DNA from: Euryarchaeota archaeon UBA182
GTDB taxonomy: Archaea > Thermoplasmatota > Poseidoniia > Poseidoniales > Thalassarchaeaceae
Direction of reading: 5' to 3'
Length of the DNA stretch: 45,514 nucleotides
Assembly (NCBI GenBank): GCA_002495675.1
Contig: DAGH01000018.1
Coordinates: 28,249-73,762 of the forward strand
Shown piece after piece: positions 24,562 through 32,696 of the stretch; within the stretch, counting starts at the first letter, position 1; each line of letters begins with the position of its first letter. The position numbers and the translations under genes were made by a program. The notes under the pieces were generated by a model. The model made no database searches. It was not told the origin of the DNA and saw only the letters and a program-made list of their open reading frames with translations.

Positions 24562-25646
24562 AATAAGTCATCATCATCATCAGTCGTATCGTCTTCGAAG
24601 GACATCATGGTTGAGGCTTTTTTCGGTTTTGGTGGATCCTTGGCCGGGGTTTCTACGACATCCTGTGGTACAGGGGCGTCCACGGTGGGAGTATCAGCCC
24701 CCTCTGATCTAGCCATCACTCTCATACGCTGTTCGTCCCGGGCCATGATCTCCAGTAGCCTTTCCCTGGCCTTGTCATGATGTTGTTGCATGAACATGGC
24801 ATCGTGTTCCAACAATGGAGAGTCCGAGATTATTGTCAAGTCCATCCAGTCCCCATCCTCAGCGAGGAACTCGGCAAACGGCTCGAATTTGAGGTCTGAC
24901 TTCTTAATCTGGGTGTAGTGGAGTGCATTACCCATTCTATGTTCGACTCCCGCGAAGTGGCAGTAGAACTTGCTTCCCCCTAATCGGGTCCTGACTTTGT
25001 CGAATAATTCAGCATAATCTTCACTGGTTCTCATGCAACCATGCCCTCTGGCGTGTATGTGCGCCATGTTCAGAACCGGAACCGTCCCAGGGACGTGATT
25101 TACGACCTCCAATACCTCATCAACTGTGCCCCACAACTCCTGCCGCCCTGAAGTTTCTATTCCGATAAGGGGGGGCTCTTCACTGTGGACCCATGGGAAT
25201 GCAGCGTAATCCTCCTCCTCTTCCGGTCTGCCCCAGATTTCTCTTATTCTGTCCACGATTCCAGCGAAGATCGTCGCCACCTTCTCATTAGCTTCCCTGC
25301 CGGGCCCCTCCTCGCCATACGGGCCAACATGGAAAACGACGTGCCTAGCGTTCACGATCTTGGATACTTGAAGGGCGACCTCAAATTTCGTCAAGGTCCG
25401 ATTTCGTTCTCTTGTGTTCCCCAAGAGCTCTGCATAGTAGGGTCCGTGGAGGTTCATTTGGAAACCGGTCTTGTATGATAGGATGCCTGCTTGCCAATAT
25501 TGGTCAAAGTGGGCAGGCTGAATCGTTCTGACCGTCTGGATTTCCATGGTCTCTAATCCCAGAACTGTGATGTCATCCATGCCCTCTACTATTGTCCGCC
25601 CCTTGCAAGACAAAGGCACGCCTGCAGGTCCTAGTCTTAGTGGCAT
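24558..25646 (-). CDS. Endonuclease IV-like TIM-barrel protein with acidic tail
   Basis: An AP-endonuclease-2-fold protein. The start MPLRLGPAGVPLSCKGR at 25646 is the typical start of archaeal endonuclease IV relatives, followed by LHGPYYAELLG, VVFHVGPYG, LIGIETSGR, LNMAHIHARGHG, FYCHFAGVEHR and LTIISDSPLLEHDA, which carry the His, Glu and Asp ligands of the three-metal site. The frame also opens at GTG 25715, overlapping the upstream stop (GTGA), but the 23 extra residues look unconserved. After the barrel come about 65 residues rich in Pro, Lys and Asp that end TTDDDDDLF, an acidic tip with a last Phe, like the protein-binding tip of SSB. It is the last gene of the fhs-pelota operon. DNA repair role is probable; sugar isomerase is the alternative. 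Confidence 0.85.
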   Translation of the reverse strand: MPLRLGPAGVPLSCKGRTIVEGMDDITVLGLETMEIQTVRTIQPAHFDQYWQAGILSYKTGFQMNLHGPYYAELLGNTRERNRTLTKFEVALQVSKIVNARHVVFHVGPYGEEGPGREANEKVATIFAGIVDRIREIWGRPEEEEDYAAFPWVHSEEPPLIGIETSGRQELWGTVDEVLEVVNHVPGTVPVLNMAHIHARGHGCMRTSEDYAELFDKVRTRLGGSKFYCHFAGVEHRMGNALHYTQIKKSDLKFEPFAEFLAEDGDWMDLTIISDSPLLEHDAMFMQQHHDKARERLLEIMARDEQRMRVMARSEGADTPTVDAPVPQDVVETPAKDPPKPKKASTMMSFEDDTTDDDDDLF

Positions 25647-25711
25647 CCCGTGACCTCCGGGTCCGCCGAAAGGACACCGACTTCTAAAATGATGGACTAG
25701 AAGTACGGGAT

Positions 25712-26338
25712 TCACATACCCGCTGAGCGCCTGATCCCCTCGCTTGAATAACTACTTGAGGGCAAGTTCAGAAGCATCCTACTGACCAGTGACTGTATGC
25801 TCCTGCTATCAGAGACCCCTGTTTCAACTCCGAGGCTATGATGGATTTCGACTCCACCGTTGTGAACGTCGAGTATCGCCACTATGGAAACAAGGCCTCT
25901 GGAACGCAACAGATCCCCTACCCTCTTCTCATCCACCCCCTCCAGCCGTGCGATCCAAGACCTGCCTTCTGAGGTCATGGAAATGAAACCAATTTGACGG
26001 ATCCGCTCTACAATCGACCCCCATGCTCGATCAAAGTCCATATTTTCACGCTCATCGACGATGACCACCGTCTTAGCCCCCTCCAGCTCTGCGAAGACCA
26101 TTGCAGCACCTGTCGCAGATGCTGCGGATTCAGACTTTCCGAAAGACGAGGCTTCGATCAATAACCAATGGGCCCCCGATAATGAGGACCTAACATCGAA
26201 CTTCGAATGGTCGAAATTTTCATCCCCGGCGTTAAACCAAGCGCAATCGTGTCCGCTAGCACCCAGATCTGCGACTATCTGCATCGCAATGCCATCGTTG
26301 GAGCCCAAGCCCACGATTTTTATCCTAGTCGACTCCAA
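25712..26338 (-). CDS. Protein of unknown function, ribokinase-like traces
   Basis: I do not recognise this 208-residue protein firmly. It lacks signal or membrane segments. The N-terminus MESTRIKIVGLGSNDG looks like a nucleotide-fold strand and turn; WFNAGDENFDHSKFDVRSSLSGAHWLLIEASSF resembles the centre of PfkB-type sugar kinases, but the family's C-terminal active-site DTxGAGD motif is missing, so it is not a normal kinase. It is held between Pelota (one base before its ATG) and the endonuclease IV-like gene (GTGA overlap), in four genes of one strand, so a tie to translation or repair is possible but not shown. Confidence 0.6.
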   Translation of the reverse strand: MESTRIKIVGLGSNDGIAMQIVADLGASGHDCAWFNAGDENFDHSKFDVRSSLSGAHWLLIEASSFGKSESAASATGAAMVFAELEGAKTVVIVDERENMDFDRAWGSIVERIRQIGFISMTSEGRSWIARLEGVDEKRVGDLLRSRGLVSIVAILDVHNGGVEIHHSLGVETGVSDSRSIQSLVSRMLLNLPSSSYSSEGIRRSAGM

Positions 26339-26339
26339 T

Positions 26340-27389
26340 CTACGGCCTCCACCTCAACAACGCGATGGCTCTGCCAAACCCAAGCAGTTGTTGACCTGCG
26401 TCATGATCAACCGATGCTTGGATAACCTCTCCCCCATTTTCCCCGACCAATCGAACAATACCACCCCAGCGATCCTTGTATGAAGGATCCCTAATCAACG
26501 ACGCGTCGATAACGAGACATTCAACTGCGCCCTCTTCGGCACAAGATCGAATCTCTTCTATGCCATATGCGACTGCTCCGTCAGTGGACACCCTCCTGAG
26601 AGACTCCTCTATGGCCCGAACTTCATGAATCACCGAATATTCCCCTAGAACACTGTCGGCTAGACCGTCCGAGATTACCTCATTGGCCGCGGCACGCCCA
26701 CCAATCGATGTCCCCACGTTCACGATCTTTTCAGACATGCTGAACTCACGGAATAACGTCTCAAAGCCCTCTCTGGCGATTCCCGGCCCACAGATAATTA
26801 CTGGCATTGAAGAGGAAAAGACCAGACTGGTCTCTCTTGCCACTCTACTGAAAAACTCTGACCTAACAGCGGTAGAGTCTTTCCCCCATTTTCCGCCCCC
26901 CCTCATGTTGAATGATGAAATGTCTCTGATGCCGTATTTCGCAACCTCAAACAGAAGGACTTCGTCGTTCTCAACCACGATTAGCCCCACTCGCGGTCTA
27001 CTGCCTTCTAGTACGGCAGAACTGATCAGATCTAAGTCGGGCTGCCCGATCCCCCCCTCTCTGGAAATTTCGACCTCAGAGCCGATTTCAATGGTGTGTG
27101 TGTGGTAGGACCCAATGTCGACCGGACCTTCCACGATCACGCCCTGAAGTCTCAAATTATCTGAGAATGGATGAAAACTTGTTTCCTCAACCCTCAAGGC
27201 TATCCACATGGGCTTCCTTTCTGCCTGCTTTGACCTTCCGCCTTCTTGTGTGCCGGTGGTAGAGTCACGTCTGTGAGTCAACATCCCCACTTCCGCACCC
27301 TCCGTGCAAACCTTGGATAGCGTCCATAGGTCATCCTCGTCATCCACTCGGATCCTAATCCCCGTTTCTGTCTCGGATACTATCCTCAT
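26340..27389 (-). CDS. pelA: Pelota (aDom34), ribosome rescue factor
   Basis: aPelota enters stalled ribosomes with aABCE1 and splits them. The 349-residue protein follows the family order: an Sm-like N-terminal domain (DDLWTLSKVCTEGAEV; MWIALRVEETSFHPFSDNLRLQGVIVEG), a central domain (RVGLIVVENDEVLLFEVAKYGI; PVIICGPGIAREGF), and a C-terminal domain (DGAVAYGIEEIRSCAEEGAVECLVIDASLI). No GGQ motif is present, as expected for Pelota versus aRF1. The SD-like GAGGTG at 27394-27399 overlaps the fhs stop and is 5-6 bases from ATG 27389. It follows fhs by nine bases and leads into the unknown gene with one base between. Confidence 0.95.
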   Translation of the reverse strand: MRIVSETETGIRIRVDDEDDLWTLSKVCTEGAEVGMLTHRRDSTTGTQEGGRSKQAERKPMWIALRVEETSFHPFSDNLRLQGVIVEGPVDIGSYHTHTIEIGSEVEISREGGIGQPDLDLISSAVLEGSRPRVGLIVVENDEVLLFEVAKYGIRDISSFNMRGGGKWGKDSTAVRSEFFSRVARETSLVFSSSMPVIICGPGIAREGFETLFREFSMSEKIVNVGTSIGGRAAANEVISDGLADSVLGEYSVIHEVRAIEESLRRVSTDGAVAYGIEEIRSCAEEGAVECLVIDASLIRDPSYKDRWGGIVRLVGENGGEVIQASVDHDAGQQLLGFGRAIALLRWRP

Positions 27390-27398
27390 GACAGCACC

Positions 27399-29117
27399 TC
27401 AGCCGAAGACTCCGAACAATTGACCTTCTTCATCGATGTCCATTCCCGCGGCGCCAGGTACCTTTGGCAGCCCAGGCATCGTCATCATGGAACCACATAT
27501 GACCACCACAAAACCCGCTCCGGCGTTCAACCTCACCTCACGTATGGGCAACTCGTAACCAGTTGGCGCTCCAAGCAAGTCCGCCCTGTGTGAGAAGGAG
27601 TACTGCGTCTTCGCCATGCAAACCGGTAGGCCCCCATAGCCCCACGATTCAATTCTCTCCACGGCCATTAGGACATCCTCGGGGAATTTCACTGAATCAG
27701 CCCCATAGAGTCCTGTCCCAATAGTCGAGATTTTTTCTAGAATACTAGCATCGCGAGGGACCAGTGGATTGTAGGGCCTTCCTGCAGAGACATGGCCTTC
27801 AACCGACTCCAAAACTGATCTTGCCAATTCGACTGCGCCCTCGCCGCCCTTCCCGTGTCCCTCGAAAAGAACCACCTCTCTGGCGCCGTTCGCTAGGGCG
27901 ATGTCCTTGATGGAAGATAGCTCGCGGTCCGTGTCGGTGCTGAATCTGTTGATCGAGACAACCACGGGAATCCCAGTACGCGTGAGATTGGCCAAATGAC
28001 GAGCCATGTTCGTCGATGCTCCAATCAAAGTTGCTTCTACGTTCTCAGTGGCAAGCTCCTCGCTAGTGGGCCTTCGAGACCCTTTATCTCCAAAAGCCCC
28101 CCCATGGAGTTTCATTGATCGCACCGTCACGTTCAAGACTATGCAATCTGGGATTACCCCAGATGAATCTGATTTTATCTGAAGAGCCTTTTCCGCCCCC
28201 ATGTCGGCACCAAAGCCTGCCTCAGTGACAACGTAATCGCACGTTGACAATGCGATGGAGTCCGCCACAACAGAGGAATTACCATGCGCAATGTTGGCAA
28301 ATGGCCCGCAATGTATGAATGCAGGATCGCCCTCAAGAGTTTGAACCAAGTTCGGGAGAAATGCATCCCTGAGAAGCAATGCCATCGCCCCACCAGCATT
28401 TAGTTGATCAGCGGTCACGGGCGCGCCATCCATGTCCGATGCCACTACAACCCGTCCCAACCTTTCTCGCAAATCGCGGTAATCCTTGGAAAGCGCCAAT
28501 ATCGCCATCACCTCACTTGCAGCAGTGATATCGAACCTTTCTTTTCGAATCGGGCCATTGACCTTTGCACCCTGGCCGATGGTTATCGAACGGAGGCTTC
28601 TGTCGTTCATATCCATGACTCTGGGCCAGAAGACCGAGTCTGTGTCTATGTTCAGAACATTTCCTTTATTCAGGTGGTTATCGAGCATGGCAGATAGGAG
28701 ATTGTGGGCCATTGAAACAGCATGCAGGTCACCTGTGAAGTGGAGGTTGATGTCCTCCATGGGCAATACCTGGGAATATCCTCCTCCGGCAGCCCCTCCC
28801 TTTATTCCGAAAACAGGGCCCATGGAAGGCTCGCGAATCACGCAGCATGACTTTTTCCCCGATCGGTTCAGTCCTTGATTCAAACCAATGGTCGTGACTG
28901 TTTTCCCCTCCCCAAACGGAGTTGGGTTGACACTCGTAACCAGAATCAACTTCCCTTTGCCAGACCCACGGCTTTCCTTCAGTCTTGTCCAGTTTACCTT
29001 CGCTATGTGCGGGCCGTGCAACCTCAGGTCATCTCTGTCCAGTCCTATCGATTCTGCAACTTCTCGTATTGGCAACAATTCGGCTTGCCTCGCAATCTCA
29101 AGGTCGGAATCCATCAT
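27399..29117 (-). CDS. fhs: Formate-tetrahydrofolate ligase
   Basis: Fhs joins formate to tetrahydrofolate using ATP, giving 10-formyl-THF for purine synthesis or C1 flow. The family P-loop TPFGEGKTVTTIGL, then REPSMGPVFGIKGGAAGGGYSQVLPMEDINLHFTGDLHA(V) is the most conserved block, followed by TEAGFGADMGAEKA, and AKTQYSFS near the C-terminus. The length of 572 residues from ATG 29117 fits. The frame opens at GTG 29138, but the bacterial family starts with 'M.SD.EIA', which corresponds to 29117 or 29114. Presence of Fhs argues that this archaeon uses folate rather than only tetrahydromethanopterin. First gene of the leftward unit fhs-pelA-unknown-endoIV. Confidence 0.96.
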   Translation of the reverse strand: MMDSDLEIARQAELLPIREVAESIGLDRDDLRLHGPHIAKVNWTRLKESRGSGKGKLILVTSVNPTPFGEGKTVTTIGLNQGLNRSGKKSCCVIREPSMGPVFGIKGGAAGGGYSQVLPMEDINLHFTGDLHAVSMAHNLLSAMLDNHLNKGNVLNIDTDSVFWPRVMDMNDRSLRSITIGQGAKVNGPIRKERFDITAASEVMAILALSKDYRDLRERLGRVVVASDMDGAPVTADQLNAGGAMALLLRDAFLPNLVQTLEGDPAFIHCGPFANIAHGNSSVVADSIALSTCDYVVTEAGFGADMGAEKALQIKSDSSGVIPDCIVLNVTVRSMKLHGGAFGDKGSRRPTSEELATENVEATLIGASTNMARHLANLTRTGIPVVVSINRFSTDTDRELSSIKDIALANGAREVVLFEGHGKGGEGAVELARSVLESVEGHVSAGRPYNPLVPRDASILEKISTIGTGLYGADSVKFPEDVLMAVERIESWGYGGLPVCMAKTQYSFSHRADLLGAPTGYELPIREVRLNAGAGFVVVICGSMMTMPGLPKVPGAAGMDIDEEGQLFGVFG

Positions 29118-29176
29118 CCGGCCGACGGCAAACCCCACTTGAAACCTTCATCCGATACTGGGTGGTGGGACCCCCA

Positions 29177-29911
29177 ATGAGGGCCCCTTCAATCTGGGGG
29201 ATCGCAGGATCCCCAATCGATCACTCCATCACTCCATTGCTGTTCCAAACAATTGGGAAGACCTTGGGTGTGTCTTCGACAGAGACGATCAGATTGGAGG
29301 TAAAAGATGCCGAAGAATTACTCAGATATCTCTCCAAGACAGAGGGGGACATATGGCTATCCTGCACTTCGCCAATCAAACACTCGCTACACTCCTCGAT
29401 TGAAGACCAAACACACCCAGCATCATCCTTCAACCACATAATGAAAAAGGACAATTTGTACAAAGTCGCCAACACCGATGGCCAAGGATTCATTCTAGCC
29501 TGCAGGGAGATGGGGTTGGAACCATCCAAGGCCAGCATTATGATCAGGGGTGGCGGTTCGACAGCGAGGTCTGTAGCTCTGGAATGGTCACGATCTGGTG
29601 GTGTGATTGTTCCAGTTGGTGGAAGACGTGAACTCGGAAATGGCCCATGGACTGCAAATACAGTCTCTCAGAATTATGCAGATCTTGGGGTCGATTTCGA
29701 TGCAAGCCCCGGCAGTAGTGAAACCTCGGACATGAATGTAACAACGAAGGTTTCCGTCTCATACGGCAATGATTGGAGTGTAGACGACTTCGCGATCAGG
29801 ATGGTTGTCGCTCAACACCTCCTATCCTGGGAGGTCCTCTACGCCCCTGATCTGGTTAATGCACTCCCCTCAGTGTCTGAGGTATGTGCACTGCTATCGC
29901 ACGCAGATTGA
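29177..29911 (+). CDS. aroE: Shikimate dehydrogenase-like protein (AroE)
   Basis: The protein of 244 residues has the AroE start IWGIAGSPIDHSITPLLFQ (shikimate-binding Ser pattern), a SPIKHSL string with the catalytic Lys, KVANTDGQGF with the catalytic Asp, and an NADP-fold turn MIRGGGSTARS(V). It reduces 3-dehydroshikimate in aromatic amino-acid synthesis. It is about 25 residues shorter than usual AroE and lacks the common 'N.T.P.K' wording, so it may be a YdiB-like or quinate relative. The frame opens at 28985, inside fhs on the other strand, but ATG 29177 is where the homology begins. The C-terminus overlaps the open front part of the MscS frame. Confidence 0.8.
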   Translation: MRAPSIWGIAGSPIDHSITPLLFQTIGKTLGVSSTETIRLEVKDAEELLRYLSKTEGDIWLSCTSPIKHSLHSSIEDQTHPASSFNHIMKKDNLYKVANTDGQGFILACREMGLEPSKASIMIRGGGSTARSVALEWSRSGGVIVPVGGRRELGNGPWTANTVSQNYADLGVDFDASPGSSETSDMNVTTKVSVSYGNDWSVDDFAIRMVVAQHLLSWEVLYAPDLVNALPSVSEVCALLSHAD

Positions 29912-29967
29912 GATATACCGCTCATAAAAGGTCAACATCATATGTCATGGTGGGCCCGGGAGAGATC

Positions 29968-31287
29968 ATGGCCGACCCATTGAAAGACCTCCTTGCAGAC
30001 TTGCCTTTCCTAAACGACACAACTTGGCAGTTTGTCGCTGCTATCATGATTACTCTCGGATTGTATGTCGGGCTCAGATTCCTGATCGGCAAGTGGAGGG
30101 AGGCAGTGCTCAGAACCGAGGAAGCATGGGACGATGCCCTCCTAAACGCCGCCGAATCCAGAGCTTATGGGCTGTATTTTATTGGGTCACTGAACCTTAC
30201 TTTGATTTGGATATATGGCCGGGGCAGCGAGGTAGACTCTAATTCGTCGGATTATTTCATCGGAGCGTACATCATTCTGGCGACGAGCCTTATTAGCGTT
30301 GTAATCAAGCACTTTGCACCACTCCTCCTAGACCGATTCACGAGGAAGTCTGCAGTGACCGTCTCGGGCGGGAACCCCCTGCTCATATTCATTGGCAGAG
30401 CCGTAGTCTGGTTCTTCGGCCTCCAACTTGCGATGGACAGATTCGGTGTCGAGCTCATCGGAGTGCTCGCATCACTCGCAGTGTTCTCTTTGATCATAGG
30501 TCTGGCTATCCAACAGAGCCTCGGCAACATCGTCAACTCGTTCCTTCTCTCATTGGATAGACCATTCGACGTTGGCGACAGGATCGAGGTGGATGATCAA
30601 CTTGGGACTGTGGTCTCAGTTGGAATCCTGTCGACGAAGATACTTACACTGGACGAGAGGCTCGTCGTAATACCTAACAACACACTGATCTCTTCCAGCA
30701 TAACTAACTTTGCCAGAGGTGGTGGAGATGGGATGGCTAGGAGACTGTATCTCACAATCGACGTAGGCGTCGACTACGATGAGGACCCTGCGCACGTTAA
30801 GGGAGTCCTGCTAGAGGTCCTTGAGAAGTCCCCTTTCGTCCTGGATGACCCAGCACCTCGAGTCCACTTGTGGGAGCTCGCAGACTCATCCGTCATCTTC
30901 AGATTGTTCGGGTATCTCGGTGACTACGCTGATGAGCAACTAGCCCGAGACTACATACTCCAAGAGGTCCACTACAGATTCGGCATCGAGGGAATATCAA
31001 TCCCATTCCCAACGAGCATCGAACTGAGGGAGAAGCCATCGCCCTTCACGGGCGGGGCGACTGAGAGCAGGGAGCACAAGAAGGCCACTGCGCAGTCCAT
31101 GGCACGAATGAGGGCCAGGAAGGAATCCCGAGAGCTTCTCATGGAGCGAGAGAGGATGGAGCGGGAGTTAGAGTGGCAGAAGGCTCGACTGAAGAACCAA
31201 GACGGCTTGAAAACGTCTGAGTTAGAAGACTTGAGATCAAGTATCAAGGACTTGGAGAAGGCCCTACAGTCTTTCGACACAGAATAA
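29968..31287 (+). CDS. MscS-family small-conductance mechanosensitive channel
   Basis: The protein of about 439 residues has four predicted membrane helices, with the MscS pore helix and its beta-domain start in LAVFSLIIGLAIQQSLGNIV, then DRPFDVGDRIEVDDQLGTVVSVGILSTKI and VVIPNNTLISSSITNF. The protein opens on membrane tension and lets solutes out during osmotic downshock. The C-terminal about 80 residues are a highly charged Glu/Arg/Lys helix (RARKESRELLMERERMERE...), a coiled coil not in classical MscS. ATG 29968 is preferred (a possible RBS GGGAGAG lies before it); ATG 29947 and an open front to 29884 are alternatives that overlap aroE. Confidence 0.93.
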   Translation: MADPLKDLLADLPFLNDTTWQFVAAIMITLGLYVGLRFLIGKWREAVLRTEEAWDDALLNAAESRAYGLYFIGSLNLTLIWIYGRGSEVDSNSSDYFIGAYIILATSLISVVIKHFAPLLLDRFTRKSAVTVSGGNPLLIFIGRAVVWFFGLQLAMDRFGVELIGVLASLAVFSLIIGLAIQQSLGNIVNSFLLSLDRPFDVGDRIEVDDQLGTVVSVGILSTKILTLDERLVVIPNNTLISSSITNFARGGGDGMARRLYLTIDVGVDYDEDPAHVKGVLLEVLEKSPFVLDDPAPRVHLWELADSSVIFRLFGYLGDYADEQLARDYILQEVHYRFGIEGISIPFPTSIELREKPSPFTGGATESREHKKATAQSMARMRARKESRELLMERERMERELEWQKARLKNQDGLKTSELEDLRSSIKDLEKALQSFDTE

Positions 31288-31306
31288 CCCTTTCATGATA
31301 GATGAT

Positions 31307-31316
31307 TCTATATCAA
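31307..31316 (+). promoter_or_regulatory. TATA-like box of the HTH-10 regulator
   Basis: TCTATATC, followed by an A-run, is centred about 26 bases before ATG 31337, so the message is probably leaderless. No ribosome site is seen in front of that ATG. Confidence 0.5.
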
Positions 31317-31336
31317 AAACCCTCATTGGGTAAGCG

Positions 31337-32008
31337 ATGGCCGGTACCAGTCTGCGGACCATCGGCCTCTCAATGAAGAACGCCGACTGGGCAAACACGC
31401 CTCAGCACTCGATCACCGAGTTTTTCACGATCGGCAGGGTACTCAACTCAATCCCAGATGGGGACGGCTTCCTCTCGCAGATCGAGTTGGTGAAGGTACA
31501 CGCAAGGTCGCTTGAGGACTTCCAGAACCTCGCTGATGGCTCCCCCGCCAGCCAAATCATGAAGATCCGAGAGGTGAACATAGACACAGAGACGATCTCG
31601 ATTGTCATGGCGAACCTCAACGGCCCCTTCTTCAGGATGCTTCGCAGCCTCAAGAACGTCTGGCCCATAAGTCCCACAAACTGGGAAAAGGGTAGTGGAA
31701 TCCTCGTCACGGTGTATGGCGATCAGCCCACCTTGAGAACGCTCGCAAAGAGGTCTAGAGAAATTATGAAGACCAACAAAATACTGTTCACCCTCTCATC
31801 CCCCAAGACCGAGTTCTTCGTCGAGGAGATCCCTGACCGTAGGAGGGAGACGGTGAAAACCGCCATCACCATGGGCTATTACGAGTACCCCAGACGCTGC
31901 ACGCAGCGGGACATCGCGGATCGCCTGAACCTCAAACAGGCCACAGTGTCTGAACACCTTCAGCGCGGGGAGATGAGCATCATGACATCCTGGTCCGATA
32001 CCATGTAA
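31337..32008 (+). CDS. HTH-10 (bacterio-opsin activator-like) transcription regulator
   Basis: The last 50 residues form the HTH-10 domain known from haloarchaeal Bat and related archaeal regulators: ETVKTAITMGYYEYPRRCTQ, RDIADRLNLKQATVSEHLQRGE. The first about 160 residues are an unrecognised alpha/beta sensor part with RTIGLSMKNADWANTP, IREVNIDTETISIVMANLNG, GSGILVTVYGDQPT. The protein of 223 residues starts at ATG 31337 under a TATA-like box. What it senses and controls is not visible; the LysE gene convergent to it (stop at 32013) is the nearest gene. Confidence 0.9.
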   Translation: MAGTSLRTIGLSMKNADWANTPQHSITEFFTIGRVLNSIPDGDGFLSQIELVKVHARSLEDFQNLADGSPASQIMKIREVNIDTETISIVMANLNGPFFRMLRSLKNVWPISPTNWEKGSGILVTVYGDQPTLRTLAKRSREIMKTNKILFTLSSPKTEFFVEEIPDRRRETVKTAITMGYYEYPRRCTQRDIADRLNLKQATVSEHLQRGEMSIMTSWSDTM

Positions 32009-32012
32009 ATGC

Positions 32013-32621
32013 TCATGGCCCCCTGATGCCAGAAAGTATACCCAAGAGTACCAGGATAAAACCCGCCACGGGCAGTGCCATGGCCCTGAAGCGATTCGAT
32101 CCGAACGCACCTTCGAGTTGGCTTCCAAAGAGGGTCCATGCAGATATCCCAACGAGGCAATAGGCGGTCACGATAGCCACTATCGCGACCCCTCCAGCGA
32201 GGTCTCCGCCGAATGGATCGATGTACTGAGTCACGTAGAGTATTACAAAACCCCACTCCTTACCGTTGACCCACTGCATCAAGAACCCAGCCATAGGCCC
32301 TAGCCTTGGCAACTCTGCATCGACGTCGTAGGCGGTCGCTAGCCTCGACACGAAGAGCCCCAGCAGTATGATGAAAGACACTCCTACCCAGTGGATCACA
32401 GCCTTGAGCCCCGGCTCGGAGTCAAATCCCAAGACGACGACCACCACAAGCATATTCAACGAGACGAACCCGACTGCCATCCCGAGTATCAGTGGTACGG
32501 TCCTCCTCGATCCATGTAAACCGGAGTGAATGAAACAGGTCATGTTATTGGGCCCCGGCGTCACTATGCCTATCGTCACGAGCCCAAGGAGACCGAGAAT
32601 CGAGACCATCGATGCCGTCAT
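32013..32621 (-). CDS. LysE-family transporter (second copy)
   Basis: The 202-residue protein has six hydrophobic segments and the family string VTPGPNNMTCFIHSGLHG near the N-terminus (TPGP motif with NN, as in the RhtB/YfiK type). It probably exports an amino acid or a related polar solute. Only weakly similar to the other LysE member at 14313-14936, so the two likely have different substrates. It ends five bases from the convergent HTH-10 regulator, which may control it (inference). Confidence 0.9.
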   Translation of the reverse strand: MTASMVSILGLLGLVTIGIVTPGPNNMTCFIHSGLHGSRRTVPLILGMAVGFVSLNMLVVVVVLGFDSEPGLKAVIHWVGVSFIILLGLFVSRLATAYDVDAELPRLGPMAGFLMQWVNGKEWGFVILYVTQYIDPFGGDLAGGVAIVAIVTAYCLVGISAWTLFGSQLEGAFGSNRFRAMALPVAGFILVLLGILSGIRGP

Positions 32622-32667
32622 ATTCGACTAACGACTAGAACAATCCCTATTATGAATGGTTCCTTTG

Positions 32668-32676
32668 TTTATATGA
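32668..32676 (+). promoter_or_regulatory. TATA-like box of the giant surface protein
   Basis: TTTATATGA is centred 25 bases before ATG 32697 in an AT-rich patch (32650-32680) that stands out from its GC-rich surroundings. Together with no ribosome site, this fits a leaderless transcript. Confidence 0.5.
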
Positions 32677-32696
32677 TTGAACACCCTTGGGAAGAC

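Noticed and set aside
28404..28697. Plus-strand frames across fhs
   Set aside because: Shadows of the fhs minus-strand reading; no conserved motif.
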